Shown in pieces: positions 19,033-29,587 of a stretch of DNA of 64,000 nt (its first letter is position 1; each line of letters begins with the position of its first letter). The notes below the pieces were generated by a model that made no database searches, was not told the origin of the DNA, and saw only the letters and a list, made by a program, of their open reading frames with translations. Made by a program: the position numbers and the translations under genes. This DNA is from an uncultured eubacterium 1-6 (GTDB lineage: Bacteria > Bacillota > Clostridia > Lachnospirales > Lachnospiraceae). The DNA lies in NCBI GenBank assembly GCA_903789595.1, contig CAIFEZ010000005.1, positions 62,001 through 126,000 on the forward strand, read 5' to 3'.

Positions 19033-19737
19033 GTGCAAAAGAAAGAACAGCTTTATGAAGGCAAGGCAAAAAAAGTTTTTGCCACGGATGACAGCGATTT
19101 CTGTATTGTCGATTATAAGGACGACGCCACAGCGTTCAATGGGCTGAAGAAGGGGACAATCACCGGCAAGGGTGTTGTCAACAACAAAATGTCCAATTAC
19201 CTGTTCCAGCTCCTGGAGAAAAAGGGCATTCCTACCCATTTTGTCAAACAGCTGAGCGACCGCGAGACACTGGTTAAAAAAGTGCAGATTGTCCCGCTGG
19301 AGGTTATTGTCCGCAATAAGGCTGCCGGCAGCCTTGCAAAGCGCCTCGGTATGGAAGAAGGCGCGGCCTTGAAGTGCCCGGTGCTGGAATTCTGCTATAA
19401 GAGTGACGAGTTGGGCGACCCTATGGTCAATGAAACCCACATCCTGGCCGCTGGATTTGCCACAAAAGAAGAGATTGACCAGATTTCTGAGATGGCTATG
19501 AAGATCAACAAAATCCTGTGCGGTTTTTTCCTCTCAGCTAATATTGAGCTGATTGATTTTAAACTGGAATTCGGCCGCTATCACGGAAAAATCATTTTAG
19601 CGGACGAAATCTCACCGGACACCTGCCGGTTCTGGGATGTCCATACCCATGAAAAGCTGGATAAGGATCGTTTCCGCCGCGACCTTGGCGGAGTTGAAGA
19701 AGCCTATCAAGAAGTTATGAAGAGGATCGGCCTGTAA
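19033..19737 (+). CDS. purC: SAICAR synthetase
   Basis: 234 residues from a GTG after GGAGGG. Signature runs: '[12 protein letters not shown]', '[15 protein letters not shown]', '[10 protein letters not shown]', '[14 protein letters not shown]'. It joins CAIR and aspartate in purine synthesis. The stop overlaps purF by one base (TAATG). Confidence 0.97.
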   Translation: MQKKEQLYEGKAKKVFATDDSDFCIVDYKDDATAFNGLKKGTITGKGVVNNKMSNYLFQLLEKKGIPTHFVKQLSDRETLVKKVQIVPLEVIVRNKAAGSLAKRLGMEEGAALKCPVLEFCYKSDELGDPMVNETHILAAGFATKEEIDQISEMAMKINKILCGFFLSANIELIDFKLEFGRYHGKIILADEISPDTCRFWDVHTHEKLDKDRFRRDLGGVEEAYQEVMKRIGL

Positions 19738-21206
19738 TGGAAAAAGAACGGATGCACAGCCGGGGAGTCTCCGGAGCAAAGGAAGGGCATCTTCACGAGG
19801 AATGCGGTGTCTTTGGGATTTATTCCGACGGCTCCGTGAATCCTGCGTATGCCGCCTACAACGGACTGCTGGCCCTTCAGCACCGGGGGCAGGAAAGCTG
19901 CGGAATCGCTGTGAACGACCGCGGTGTTATTTCCTACTCCAAAGACATGGGCCTTGTTTCCGAGGTGTTCAGCCATGAAACGCTGGATCGTCTGACCGGG
20001 CAGATGGCGGTGGGGCACGTGCGGTATTCCACCGCCGGTGCCAGCGTCCGCGAGAACGCCCAGCCGCTGGTTATGCGCTATGTGAAGGGTACATTGGCAA
20101 TTGCACACAACGGCAACCTGACCAACGCCTATGAACTTCACCAGAAGCTGGCCCGGCAGGGCTGCATTTTTCAGACCACAATCGACACCGAAGTTGTCGC
20201 CTACATGATTGCCCGCGAGCGCGTGAATGCCCCGTCCATTGAAGAGGCCATCCACCGTGTGATGCCGAAGATCCAGGGGGCGTATTCCATGGTCGTCATG
20301 AGTCCCCAGAAGCTGATTGCGTTCCGCGACCCGCACGGGTTCCGTCCGCTGTGTATCGGCAAAGTCGGCAATTGCTGGGTTTTCGCTTCGGAGACCTGCG
20401 CGCTGGACGCCTGCGGCGCGGAATTTGTCCGCGACGTTCGCCCGGGAGAGATTGTAATTGCCGACAAAAACGGCCTGCGCAACATTTACGACCCGGTTTC
20501 CGTGAAGAAATCTCTCTGCATCTTTGAATATATCTATTTTGCACGCACGGACAGCACGATCGACGGGATCAGCGTGTATGAGGCGCGTAAAGAGGCCGGC
20601 CGCCTTCTTGCGCGCCAGAAACCCATGGAGGCCGATATGGTGATCGGCGTGCCGGAATCCGGCATTGACGCCGCCATCGGCTATAGTGAAGAATCGGGCA
20701 TCCCCTACCAGAAAGGGATCGTCAAGAATTCCTATATCGGCCGCACGTTCATCAAGCCGAATCAGTCGGAACGCGAACGCAGCGTCCGCATCAAACTGAA
20801 CGCGCTTTCTACCGCCGTGCGCGGTAAGCGCGTTATCATGCTGGACGATTCCATTGTCCGCGGAACCACAAGTGCCCGCATCGTTTCCATGCTGAAGGAG
20901 TGCGGCGCAAAGGAAGTTCACCTGCGTATCAGTTCGCCGCCGTTCCTGTGGCCCTGTTATTTCGGAACGGATATCCCGTCGAAAGATGAACTGATTGCCT
21001 GCCATCACAGTGTTGAGGAGATCGGAGAAATGAGCTATGCTGATTCCATTGATTTCCTGCGGCTGGAAAACCTGCCGAAAATGCTCGGAGGGCAATGCGG
21101 AGGCTGCTGTGACGCCTGCTTTTCCGGACACTATCCGGCTGAGATTCCCGATTATCTGGTTGCGCAGAAAGACTATGAATACTGTACGCCGATTAAACGG
21201 CTGTAA
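19737..21206 (+). CDS. purF: amidophosphoribosyltransferase
   Basis: 489 residues. A 22-residue propeptide precedes the N-terminal nucleophile Cys23 ('HLHEECGVFGIY'). 'LQHRGQESCGIA', the PRPP loop 'VIMLDDSIVRGTTSARI', and the Fe-S cysteines near 'GGCCDACFSGHYP' mark the Bacillus-type, iron-sulphur-containing form. It commits PRPP to purine synthesis and is usually feedback inhibited by AMP/GMP. Confidence 0.97.
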   Translation: MEKERMHSRGVSGAKEGHLHEECGVFGIYSDGSVNPAYAAYNGLLALQHRGQESCGIAVNDRGVISYSKDMGLVSEVFSHETLDRLTGQMAVGHVRYSTAGASVRENAQPLVMRYVKGTLAIAHNGNLTNAYELHQKLARQGCIFQTTIDTEVVAYMIARERVNAPSIEEAIHRVMPKIQGAYSMVVMSPQKLIAFRDPHGFRPLCIGKVGNCWVFASETCALDACGAEFVRDVRPGEIVIADKNGLRNIYDPVSVKKSLCIFEYIYFARTDSTIDGISVYEARKEAGRLLARQKPMEADMVIGVPESGIDAAIGYSEESGIPYQKGIVKNSYIGRTFIKPNQSERERSVRIKLNALSTAVRGKRVIMLDDSIVRGTTSARIVSMLKECGAKEVHLRISSPPFLWPCYFGTDIPSKDELIACHHSVEEIGEMSYADSIDFLRLENLPKMLGGQCGGCCDACFSGHYPAEIPDYLVAQKDYEYCTPIKRL

Positions 21207-21218
21207 ACCAACGGAGGC

Positions 21219-22655
21219 ATGGAATTGAAGAACAGCTATGAATCCCCGCTTTCCTCCCGCTATGCCAGCGAAAAAATGAAGCATGTTTTTTCGCCGGACA
21301 AAAAATTCCGCACCTGGCGCCGGCTTTGGATTGCGCTTGCGGAAGCAGAAAAGGAACTGGGGCTCGCCATTACGCAGGAACAGATCGACGAAATGAAAGC
21401 CCATCAGGATGATATCAATTACGATGTGGCCGAAGCGCGTGAAAAGGTTGTGCGGCATGACGTGATGTCGCATGTTTATGCCTTTGGGGTCCAGTGCCCG
21501 AAGGCGGAGCCGATTATCCATCTGGGCGCGACTTCCTGCTATGTCGGAGACAATACGGATATTATCCTGATGCGGGAGGCGCTCCGGCTTGTCCGTGACA
21601 AAATCGTCGGCACCGTGCGCATCCTTTCCCGGTTTGCCGAAAAATATAAAGATCTTCCCACCCTTGCCTACACCCATTTTCAGCCGGCCCAGCCGACGAC
21701 CGTCGGGAAGCGGTCCACTCTCTGGATCCAGGATCTGCTGATGGATCTCGAAGATGTGGAATATGTTCTTTCCGGCATGAAACTGCTCGGCTCCAAGGGT
21801 ACAACGGGCACGCAGGCCAGCTTTCTCGAGCTGTTTGACGGCGACCAGGAGAAGGTCCGCCGCCTGGACGGGATTATTGCGGAAAAGATGGGCTTTCAGG
21901 CATGCTACGCTGTTTCCGGTCAGACGTATTCCCGCAAGCTGGACAGCCGCGTGCTGGCCGTGCTGAGCGGTGTTGCACAGAGTGCGGCGAAATTTTCCAA
22001 CGATATCCGCCTTCTTCAGCACCTGAAGGAAGTGGAGGAGCCGTTCGAGAAGAACCAGATCGGTTCGTCTGCCATGGCATACAAGCGCAACCCCATGCGC
22101 AGCGAGCGCATAGCATCTCTTGCACGGTATGTGATTGTAGACAGCCTGAATCCATGCATCACCGCTGCAACACAGTGGTTTGAGCGCACTCTTGACGATT
22201 CGGCCAACAAGCGCATCAGCATCCCGGAGGCGTTCCTTGCTGTGGACGGGATCCTGAACTTGTACGGCAACGTGGCGGATGGACTGGTGGTGTACCCCAA
22301 AGTGATCCGCAGCCACCTGGAAAGCGAACTGCCGTTTATGGCAACGGAGAATATTTTGATGGATGCGGTCAAGCGCGGGGGCGACCGCCAGAAACTTCAT
22401 GAGCGCATCCGTGTTCATTCTATGGCGGCGGCCCGTGTCGTGAAAGAGGAAGGCGGCAAAAATGACCTTCTGGATCGTATTGCCTCGGATTCCGCATTCG
22501 GCGTAACGCGCGAAGAACTGAACCGCATTGTCCGGCCGGAAAACTTTGTAGGGCGGGCCCCACAACAGACAGATGAATTTTTGGATGGAGAAGTCAGGCC
22601 TGTCCTTTGCCGGTACCGTGATGTTGCGGACGAGAAAGAAAATATCAGTGTCTGA
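21219..22655 (+). CDS. purB: adenylosuccinate lyase
   Basis: 478 residues with the fumarase-superfamily signature 'GSSAMAYKRNPMRSE' and 'TYTHFQPAQPTTVGKR'-type substrate loop ('LAYTHFQPAQPTT'). It acts twice in purine synthesis: SAICAR to AICAR and adenylosuccinate to AMP. GGAGG lies just before its ATG, 12 bases after purF. Confidence 0.96.
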   Translation: MELKNSYESPLSSRYASEKMKHVFSPDKKFRTWRRLWIALAEAEKELGLAITQEQIDEMKAHQDDINYDVAEAREKVVRHDVMSHVYAFGVQCPKAEPIIHLGATSCYVGDNTDIILMREALRLVRDKIVGTVRILSRFAEKYKDLPTLAYTHFQPAQPTTVGKRSTLWIQDLLMDLEDVEYVLSGMKLLGSKGTTGTQASFLELFDGDQEKVRRLDGIIAEKMGFQACYAVSGQTYSRKLDSRVLAVLSGVAQSAAKFSNDIRLLQHLKEVEEPFEKNQIGSSAMAYKRNPMRSERIASLARYVIVDSLNPCITAATQWFERTLDDSANKRISIPEAFLAVDGILNLYGNVADGLVVYPKVIRSHLESELPFMATENILMDAVKRGGDRQKLHERIRVHSMAAARVVKEEGGKNDLLDRIASDSAFGVTREELNRIVRPENFVGRAPQQTDEFLDGEVRPVLCRYRDVADEKENISV

Positions 22656-22792
22656 TTTTTTTGACAGGTTTTATTTTAATTTGTGTTTCGGCTTTATTTA
22701 TGTTATGATTAAACGGTTGTTCAAAATCGCCTAATTTTGCCGCAAGGGCGGTTTTGCAGGTTCGATAGCGGCACAGCGGAGTGATTATAATC

Positions 22793-24070
22793 ATGATAAC
22801 AGCTATTGTTGGAGCGGACTGGGGCGACGAAGGCAAAGGAAAAATTACCGATGTTGAAGCTGCCAAATCCGATATAGTCGTACGTTTTCAGGGCGGATAC
22901 AATGCGGGTCACACCATTGTCAATGAATATGGGAAATTTGCCCTGCATCAGCTCCCGTCCGGTGTTTTTCACAGCCATATCACCAATATTATCAGCAACG
23001 GGGTTGCGCTGAATCCTGAAAAATTTATCCAGGAACTGAACGGCCTGCTGGAGCGCGGTGTCCCGAAGCCGAAGCTCATGGTTTCCAACCGGACGCAGAT
23101 CTTAATGCCGTATCATGTTCAGCTGGATTCCTATGAGGAAGCCCGGCTTTCCTCGCATTCGTTTGGCTCTACGCGGTCCGGCATTGCACCGTTCTATTCT
23201 GATAAATTCGCCAAGATCGGTTTTCAGGTCAGTGAGCTGTTTGCTGACGAAGACTATCTGCGCGAAAAGATCGACCGTGTTGTTACCCTGAAAAATGTTC
23301 TGTATGAACATTTGTATCATCAGCCGAAACTTTCCGCAGACCAGATTTATCAGAAATTGATGGAGTACAAAGAGATGTTGGCTCCGTATGTCGCGGATAC
23401 CTACGAGTATCTATCCAGTGCGGTCAAAGAAGGCAAAAATATCCTTCTGGAAGGTCAGCTGGGGGCGTTGAAAGACCCGGATTTTGGAATTTACCCCATG
23501 GTGACATCTTCGAATACTCTAGCAGCGTACGGTGCAGTCAGCACAGGGATTCCTCCCTATGAGATTAAAAATATTATTGCCGTAGTAAAAGCTTACTCCA
23601 GCGCTGTGGGCGCAGGGGAGTTTGTCAGTGAGATTTTCGGGAAAGAAGCCGACGAACTCCGCCGCAGGGGCGGCGACGGCGGCGAATTCGGCGCCACAAC
23701 GGGCCGTCCGCGCCGGATGGGCTGGCTTGACCTTGTCGCTTCTCGGTACGGCTGCCGTGTGCAGGGTGCAACCTGCGCTGCGCTGACCGTTTTGGACGCC
23801 CTCGGCTATCTGGATGAGATTCCGGTCTGTGTAGCTTATGAGCTGGACGGGAAGCAGATTGATTCTTTCCCGACTACCGTAGAGCTGAAACGGTGCAAGC
23901 CGGTGTACCAGAAACTTCCGGGATGGAAGTGCGATATCCGGGGAATCCGAAAGTATGAGGATTTGCCGGAAAACGCCAAACGGTATGTCGAGTTTGTGGA
24001 AAAGGGGATCGGCGTCCCCATCCGGATCGTTTCCAATGGGCCTTCGCGGGAAGATATTATCTATCGGTAA
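22793..24070 (+). CDS. purA: adenylosuccinate synthetase
   Basis: About 425 residues from the ATG at 22793 ('MITAIVGADWGDEGKGKITD'); an in-frame GTG at 22781 would add 'MIII' and is less likely. GTP-binding 'GDEGKGK', 'QGGYNAGHTIV', 'GSTRSGIAPFYSDK' and 'GATTGRPRRMGWLD' are present. It converts IMP to adenylosuccinate. A 137-base gap from purB contains a possible promoter (TTGTGT, 17 bp, TATGAT near 22679-22707). Confidence 0.96.
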   Translation: MITAIVGADWGDEGKGKITDVEAAKSDIVVRFQGGYNAGHTIVNEYGKFALHQLPSGVFHSHITNIISNGVALNPEKFIQELNGLLERGVPKPKLMVSNRTQILMPYHVQLDSYEEARLSSHSFGSTRSGIAPFYSDKFAKIGFQVSELFADEDYLREKIDRVVTLKNVLYEHLYHQPKLSADQIYQKLMEYKEMLAPYVADTYEYLSSAVKEGKNILLEGQLGALKDPDFGIYPMVTSSNTLAAYGAVSTGIPPYEIKNIIAVVKAYSSAVGAGEFVSEIFGKEADELRRRGGDGGEFGATTGRPRRMGWLDLVASRYGCRVQGATCAALTVLDALGYLDEIPVCVAYELDGKQIDSFPTTVELKRCKPVYQKLPGWKCDIRGIRKYEDLPENAKRYVEFVEKGIGVPIRIVSNGPSREDIIYR

Positions 24071-24090
24071 ACTGGAATGGGAGCAAAGAA

Positions 24091-24125
24091 GCGCCGGCAT
24101 TTGTGTCGGCGCCTGTTGCTTTTTA
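24091..24125 (+). terminator. probable terminator between purA and glmS
   Basis: GCGCCGGCA (24091-24099) pairs with TGTCGGCGC (24104-24112), 9 bp with one G-U, with a T-run (CTTTTTAT) about 8 bases further on. Only 86 bases separate the genes, too few for a glmS ribozyme, and none is seen. Confidence 0.6.
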
Positions 24126-24156
24126 TAGATTCATTTGCTGAAAGAGGTGCATTGTA

Positions 24157-25983
24157 ATGTGCGGTATTGTTGGGTATGTCGGGAATGATCAGGCGGCTCC
24201 TATTCTGCTGAAAGGGCTGGAGAAGCTGGAGTACCGCGGGTATGACTCCGCAGGTGTGGCAGTATATGACGGAACTTCCATTCAGGTTGTCAAAAAACAA
24301 GGCAGACTGAAAGTACTGGAAGATAAAATCCATAACGGCGCTGATCTTGCCGGAACGGTTGGAATCGGCCATACGCGGTGGGCGACGCACGGGAAACCTT
24401 CGGATGTCAACGCGCATCCTCACCTGAGTTCGTCCGGAAGGTTTGCCGTCGTTCACAACGGCATCATCGAAAATTATCTGTCCCTGAAAAATTCTCTGAT
24501 TCAGAAAGGATATTCATTCGTGTCCGAAACGGATACGGAAGTGATTGCGCAGCTTTTAGACTATTTTTATGAAGGGGATTTGCTCGACGCCGTTGTCAGG
24601 ACAATCGGCAAGATTGAGGGATCGTACGCGCTTGGTATTCTGTGCCGGGATCAGCCGGATCGAATTATCGGTATTCGAAAGGACAGCCCGCTGATCGTAG
24701 GCCTTGGGACGGGTGAAAATTTTATTGCTTCGGATATACCTGCTATTTTGGGGAAGACGCGTGATATTTACCGCCTGAAAGAAAATGAGATTGCAGTCGT
24801 TGAAAAAACAGGTGTTACCGTTTATAATCCTAAAAAAGTATTTGTATCGAAAACGCCGTGCCATATTGACTGGGATGTTTCCGCTGCCGAAAAGGGCGGT
24901 TACGATCATTTTATGGCTAAGGAAATCATGGAGCAGCCGAAAGCCGTCCGTGACACCATTTCGCCTCGGATCAAAAACGGGCGGATCGTTCTGGACGATA
25001 TCCAGCTGACAGAGGAGCAGCTCCGGAACTTGAGCCGAATTTTTATCGTTGCCTGTGGTTCGGCCTATCATGTGGGGGTCGTGGCAAAATATATTCTGGA
25101 GCGGTATACGCGGATTCCGGTTGAGGTGGATGTTGCTTCCGAGTTCCGCTACCGGGCTCCTGTTGTTGATAACCGGGTGCTCGTCATTATTATCAGTCAG
25201 TCGGGCGAAACGGCAGACACCCTGGCAGCATTGCGGGAGGCAAAACGTCTTGGCGCGCGGACTTTGTCTATTGTAAACGTTGTAGGCAGCTCGATCGCCA
25301 ACGAATCGGATGATGTAATTTATACATGGGCGGGCCCTGAGATTGCCGTCGCTACCACGAAGGCTTACAGTACACAGCTGGCGGTTATTTATCTGCTGGC
25401 GATTTACATTGCGGATAAAATCGGCACCATGAAACCAGAAGAATATCGGCATTATATTTCTGAACTGGAAGCTCTCCCGGATAAAATTGAAAAAACGCTG
25501 TCCGGCCGGGATCATGTCCGGCAGCTTGCCAGGCGGTTTTATCGGTCAAATGATATTTTCTTTATAGGCCGTAATCTGGACTATGCCATGTCGCTGGAAG
25601 GCTCGCTGAAACTGAAGGAAATTTCGTATATTCATTCGGAAGCATACGCTGCCGGTGAACTGAAGCATGGAACCATTTCACTGATTGAAGAAGGCACGCT
25701 GGTTGTTGCCCTTGCAACGCAGCAGAAACTGTTTGAAAAAATGATGGGAAATGTGAAAGAAGTAAAGGCAAGGGGAGCTGTTGTTCTCGGTGTAACGACT
25801 GAAGACAACCAGCAGATCGAAAAAGAAACGGACTGCGCGATTTATATTCCTCGGACCTGTGAGATGATGCTTCCGTCGCTGGCCGTTCTTCCCCTGCAAG
25901 CATTTGCGTATTATGTTGCTTCCCTGAAGGGCTGTGATATTGATAAGCCGCGCAATCTTGCAAAATCTGTTACTGTGGAATGA
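24157..25983 (+). CDS. glmS: glutamine-fructose-6-phosphate aminotransferase
   Basis: 608 residues. N-terminal amidotransferase with Cys2 ('[15 protein letters not shown]', '[13 protein letters not shown]'), then two SIS domains ('CGSAYHVG', '[17 protein letters not shown]', '[18 protein letters not shown]') and the typical end 'LAKSVTVE'. It makes glucosamine-6-phosphate for the cell wall. Confidence 0.97.
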   Translation: MCGIVGYVGNDQAAPILLKGLEKLEYRGYDSAGVAVYDGTSIQVVKKQGRLKVLEDKIHNGADLAGTVGIGHTRWATHGKPSDVNAHPHLSSSGRFAVVHNGIIENYLSLKNSLIQKGYSFVSETDTEVIAQLLDYFYEGDLLDAVVRTIGKIEGSYALGILCRDQPDRIIGIRKDSPLIVGLGTGENFIASDIPAILGKTRDIYRLKENEIAVVEKTGVTVYNPKKVFVSKTPCHIDWDVSAAEKGGYDHFMAKEIMEQPKAVRDTISPRIKNGRIVLDDIQLTEEQLRNLSRIFIVACGSAYHVGVVAKYILERYTRIPVEVDVASEFRYRAPVVDNRVLVIIISQSGETADTLAALREAKRLGARTLSIVNVVGSSIANESDDVIYTWAGPEIAVATTKAYSTQLAVIYLLAIYIADKIGTMKPEEYRHYISELEALPDKIEKTLSGRDHVRQLARRFYRSNDIFFIGRNLDYAMSLEGSLKLKEISYIHSEAYAAGELKHGTISLIEEGTLVVALATQQKLFEKMMGNVKEVKARGAVVLGVTTEDNQQIEKETDCAIYIPRTCEMMLPSLAVLPLQAFAYYVASLKGCDIDKPRNLAKSVTVE

Positions 25984-25994
25984 GAGGAAACCGT

Positions 25995-27533
25995 ATGAAA
26001 AACAATGAATCCATCCTTGTCCTTGATTTTGGAGGCCAGTACAGCCAGCTGATAGCTCGAAGAATACGGGATCTGCATGTTTTTTGCGAAATAAAATCCT
26101 GCCGCACCCCGGCCGCACAAGTCGCTGCGTCCGGGTACCGTGGAATTGTGTTTTCCGGCGGCCCGGAGACGGTAACCGACGAAAATGCACCCAAATGTGA
26201 TCCGGGAGTTTTCCAGCTGGGCATTCCGATTCTTGGGATCTGCTATGGAGCCCAGCTGATGGCTTACGAACTCGGGGGGACGGTAAAGAGCGCCAAAGCC
26301 CGGGAATACGGCAAGACGGAAGTCTGTTTCCATACGGATTCGGAGCTTTTCCAAGGTCTCAAACAGCAGTCTGTCTGCTGGATGAGCCATACCGTGTCAA
26401 TTGCTCATGTCCCTGACGGGTTCCAGATCACAGCGGAAAGCGGCAGCTGTCCCTGCGCAGCCATGGAGAATCCGGAAAAACGCCTGTATGCCACGCAGTT
26501 TCACCCAGAAGTGGAGCATACCCTTCTGGGCAATGAAATCCTTAAGAACTTTCTGTACCGGGTCTGCGGCTGTTCCGGCAGCTGGAAGATGGAATCCTTC
26601 ATCAATTCCGCAGTCAGCCATATCAGGGAAACAGTCGGAGATAAAAAAGTGATCTGTGCCCTTTCCGGCGGGGTCGATTCCTCGGTGGCAGCTGTGCTGG
26701 TTCACCGGGCGGTCGGGAAAAACCTGACGTGTATTTTTGTGGATCACGGCTTACTGCGGAAAGACGAAGGCGACGAGGTGGAAAATGTTTTCCGGAAGCA
26801 GTTTGATATCAATTTGGTACGGGTCAACGCACAGGAACGGTTTCTGTCCAAGCTGGCAGGTGTGACCGACCCGGAGCGCAAACGGAAAATTATCGGAGAA
26901 GAATTTATCCGGGTGTTCGAGGAGGAAGCCCGTAAAATCGGAAAAGTGGATTACCTGTGCCAGGGAACCATTTACCCGGATGTGATTGAGAGCGGCAAAG
27001 GCGACGCGGCTGTCATCAAGAGTCACCACAATGTTGGAGGGCTGCCTAAAGATATTGGTTTTACCGGCCTGGTAGAGCCTCTGCGGGATCTATTTAAAGA
27101 TGAGGTCCGAAAAGTGGGTACCCAGCTTGGAATTCCTGAAAACCTTGTCTGGCGTCAGCCGTTTCCCGGTCCCGGGTTGGCTATCCGCATAATCGGCGAC
27201 ATCACGTTGGAAAAGCTGAACATTCTGAAAGACGCCGATGCCATTTTCCGGGATGAAATTAGCAAAGCGGGGCTCCGCCGAAAAATCAGCCAGTATTTTG
27301 CTGTGCTGACGAACATAAGGAGTGTGGGAGTCATGGGTGACGACCGCACCTATGATTACACGGTTGCCCTGCGCGGCGTTACAACGTCTGATTTTATGAC
27401 GGCGGACTGGGCTCGGATTCCAGCCGATGTCCTTGCGCGTGTTTCCGACCGGATTATCAATGAAGTCCGGCATGTCAACCGCGTGGTATATGATATTACC
27501 AGCAAGCCCCCGGCCACAATCGAGTGGGAATAA
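25995..27533 (+). CDS. guaA: GMP synthase (glutamine-hydrolysing)
   Basis: 512 residues from the ATG at 25995, which has AGAGGA 7 bases upstream (an ATG at 25980 overlaps the glmS stop). Amidotransferase '[15 protein letters not shown]' and 'YATQFHPEV', PP-loop '[13 protein letters not shown]', C-terminal '[13 protein letters not shown]'. It converts XMP to GMP. Its last 167 bp are repeated at 58029-58195, so the 3' end is an integration site; the reading frame is intact after insertion. Confidence 0.97.
   Translation: MKNNESILVLDFGGQYSQLIARRIRDLHVFCEIKSCRTPAAQVAASGYRGIVFSGGPETVTDENAPKCDPGVFQLGIPILGICYGAQLMAYELGGTVKSAKAREYGKTEVCFHTDSELFQGLKQQSVCWMSHTVSIAHVPDGFQITAESGSCPCAAMENPEKRLYATQFHPEVEHTLLGNEILKNFLYRVCGCSGSWKMESFINSAVSHIRETVGDKKVICALSGGVDSSVAAVLVHRAVGKNLTCIFVDHGLLRKDEGDEVENVFRKQFDINLVRVNAQERFLSKLAGVTDPERKRKIIGEEFIRVFEEEARKIGKVDYLCQGTIYPDVIESGKGDAAVIKSHHNVGGLPKDIGFTGLVEPLRDLFKDEVRKVGTQLGIPENLVWRQPFPGPGLAIRIIGDITLEKLNILKDADAIFRDEISKAGLRRKISQYFAVLTNIRSVGVMGDDRTYDYTVALRGVTTSDFMTADWARIPADVLARVSDRIINEVRHVNRVVYDITSKPPATIEWE
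27365..27531. repeat. attachment-site direct repeat, left copy in guaA 3' end
   Basis: Identical at 165 of 167 positions to 58029-58195. The two differences lie ~22-25 bases before the guaA stop. It marks the left end (attL) of the 30.7-kb integrated element. The guaA 3' end is a well-known target for tyrosine-integrase elements such as Tn5801. Confidence 0.93.
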
Positions 27534-27628
27534 ATTTTATGCACTATAGCTAAATAATATATCTATAATAAAATATAAATTAGCGATAATATACAAACTT
27601 AATTCTAATAAGGCTAGTAAAAATTAGG

Positions 27629-27683
27629 ATAGATGACTATGTTTTCACCTGAATGGGTGACCTCGTAGCCATCTATTTTTTTA
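27629..27683 (+). terminator. hairpin terminator ahead of the integrase
   Basis: ATAGATG (27629-27635) pairs with CATCTAT (27670-27676); CTA/TAG and an inner TCACC/GGGTGA hairpin extend it. A T-run follows. It lies between guaA and the integrase site, so it probably stops guaA read-through into int, or attenuates int. Confidence 0.7.
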
Positions 27684-27703
27684 TTTTTAAGGAGGTCTTC
27701 CCT

Positions 27704-28663
27704 GTGAAAAACGGCATTAAAGAGCCTACAGTAAAACGCCGTAAGAATTTACTGGTTAGCAAAGTAACGGATATTCCTTATAATGATTTGTATTTGCTTT
27801 ATGTAAACGAATGCAGACTAAAAAATCTATCAGAGATTACAATAAAAGGTTATTCATTTGCACACAAATATTTTTTGCAATATGCAGGAAAAAATTTAAA
27901 ATGCAGTGATGTGACACAAGATTTAATTAATAGCTATATTTTGAACTTAAAAGATAGACTAAAACCGCAGACAGTTAATTCGTATATCTTCAAAATATCA
28001 CCGGTTGTCAAGTATGGGATTCAACGTGGTTATATTAAGGATAATATTACTTTTACACACTTAGTTGAACAAGAACATATCAAAGAAATATATACAAATG
28101 AAGAATTGAAAAAATTGCTTATAAGGCCGCAAGGAAACTCATTTGCTCAATATCGTACATGGGTTATTATAAATTTTCTTTTGGCAACAGGAATAAGGGC
28201 TTTAGAATTAAGAAATCTATTAATAGGGGATATTGATCTGAAAAATGGTATTGTTACATTGCAGCACACTAAAAATAGGAAGGCAAGAATTATTCCAATA
28301 CCGTCTTCACTTAGCAATATATTATTTGAGTATTTACGTATAAGGAATGGAGCAAAGAGCGACGTATTATTTTGTAATATCTATGGTGAACCATTACCGA
28401 GAACGACGCTTCAATTAAGTGTTGCTAAGTATTGTAAGAAACGTGGAGTAGAAAAGCATAGTTTACATTTATTCAGACATACTTTTATTACCTTAAGCGT
28501 AAGAAAAGGAATGTCACCTATATTGCTAAAAAGGATAACAGGGCATAGTAATTTTAAAATCCTTGATAATTATTATAGTTTTAATCCGACAGACTTAGTT
28601 AATGTTGTTGACGAATATAATCCATTAGAAGATTTTAAAGCAAAAAAGAAAAAATTTAAATAA
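27704..28663 (+). CDS. int: tyrosine recombinase/integrase of the guaA element
   Basis: 319 residues from the GTG at 27704, with AAGGAGG 8 bases upstream. SAM-like N-terminal core-binding domain ('YVNECRLKNLSEITIKGYSFA'), then catalytic motifs: Arg in 'ATGIRALELRNL', Lys in 'HTKNRKARIIPIP', 'HLFRHTF', and 'GHSNFKILDNYY' with the tyrosine nucleophile. It sits next to attL, the normal layout. AT-rich codon use contrasts with guaA just upstream. Confidence 0.93.
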   Translation: MKNGIKEPTVKRRKNLLVSKVTDIPYNDLYLLYVNECRLKNLSEITIKGYSFAHKYFLQYAGKNLKCSDVTQDLINSYILNLKDRLKPQTVNSYIFKISPVVKYGIQRGYIKDNITFTHLVEQEHIKEIYTNEELKKLLIRPQGNSFAQYRTWVIINFLLATGIRALELRNLLIGDIDLKNGIVTLQHTKNRKARIIPIPSSLSNILFEYLRIRNGAKSDVLFCNIYGEPLPRTTLQLSVAKYCKKRGVEKHSLHLFRHTFITLSVRKGMSPILLKRITGHSNFKILDNYYSFNPTDLVNVVDEYNPLEDFKAKKKKFK

Positions 28664-28672
28664 AGCATAGCT

Positions 28673-28710
28673 AAAAGGGTGTTGCCTTGAGATGGGGTAA
28701 CGCCTTTTTA
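28673..28710 (+). terminator. integrase terminator
   Basis: AAAAGGGTGTTGCC pairs imperfectly with GGGTAACGCCTTTTT, ending in a T-run. Confidence 0.7.
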
Positions 28711-28857
28711 TTTGTGCTCTATAGCTTGCTACAGCGGCTTTTAACCGTTTCAGGTGTAATCATTATTACAGTCTGACACAATCTAACACGCCTGTAGACA
28801 ATTACAGAGATAATAACAATTTTCCAAATCCCCAAAATGGTATAACAAAAATAGCTA

Positions 28858-28886
28858 TTGCAAATTTCAATAAGATCAATTATACT
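28858..28886 (+). promoter_or_regulatory. promoter for the 72-residue coiled-coil gene
   Basis: TTGCAA (28858), 17-bp spacer, TATACT (28881-28886), 22 bases before the ATG. Confidence 0.6.
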
Positions 28887-28908
28887 TTAAACAAGGAGTT
28901 GTTGGACT

Positions 28909-29127
28909 ATGGACGATTCAAAAACATTACAGGTCATTCTTGATAAGTTGGAAAAGCTGGACAGCAAGGTAGATAAGTTGGATAATAAGGTCACAACTTT
29001 ACAAAGTGATGTTGTTGATTTAAAAGAAGATTCTGCTATTACTCGTAATGGTGTAAATACTTTGTTGGATTGGGCAGAAAAAGCACAGATTGAAGTGAAA
29101 ATTCCATTGTATAAAAAAGCAGAGTAA
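28909..29127 (+). CDS. small coiled-coil protein
   Basis: 72 residues with heptad-like 'LDKLEKLDSKVDKLDNKVTT' and a charged tail. AAGGAG lies upstream of the ATG and a promoter just before. Short coiled-coil proteins of this type are common beside integrases in Firmicutes prophages. Function unknown. Confidence 0.7.
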   Translation: MDDSKTLQVILDKLEKLDSKVDKLDNKVTTLQSDVVDLKEDSAITRNGVNTLLDWAEKAQIEVKIPLYKKAE

Positions 29128-29322
29128 ATATCTACATATCAAATATATTAGATTACTCAGAGCAGATTGTTAAACGGATTGTTTAGCGGTCTGTTTTTAT
29201 ATGGTAACGTAAGTAAAATTACATCTATTTCAAGAGATAATAGTTGAGTAGAGTAATTATACCTATAGGAAGTTTAATTGAAATTTATGTAATTATTTAC
29301 ATGGATTGATAGTAAATTGTTC

Positions 29323-29587
29323 GTCCGTTTTTCGGACACACAAAATATTCCTAATGTACGTTTTTCGTACTTTAAAATAACGCCGTCCGAATTTCGGACA
29401 GCGATTGGAATTATAATCTTCAAATTTTAGATGTTGGCGACGAATTTCGTCGAGCTGAACGAATTGAAGAATTAAAAGCTAAAAAAAGGAAAATAGCAAC
29501 TCAAAATAATAATACAGTTAAAGCAGAGTGTCTGAATTCAGACGGTCAGATAGGTCGTACAGATAATATAGTAGCGACGAATTTCGT
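29323..29587. repeat. cluster of six short palindromes
   Basis: GTCCG-TTTTT-CGGAC (29323-29337), GTACG-TTTTT-CGTAC (29356-29370), GTCCGAATTTCGGAC (29385-29399), GACGAATTTCGTC (29439-29451), GTCTGAATTCAGAC (29530-29543), ACGAATTTCGT (29577-29587). Four share a core close to CGAATTTCG. They could be operator or centromere-like sites, or small mobile palindromes; three lie within a broken coding frame. Confidence 0.65.

Noticed and set aside
16191-22565. Very long minus-strand ORFs opposite carB and purF-purB (721 and 952 residues)
   Set aside because: They are antisense shadows of GC-rich codons in real genes; composition is His/Arg/Gln-rich and no family motifs are present.
24071-24156. glmS ribozyme upstream of glmS
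   Set aside because: Only 86 bases are available and they hold a terminator-like hairpin; no ribozyme core is visible.
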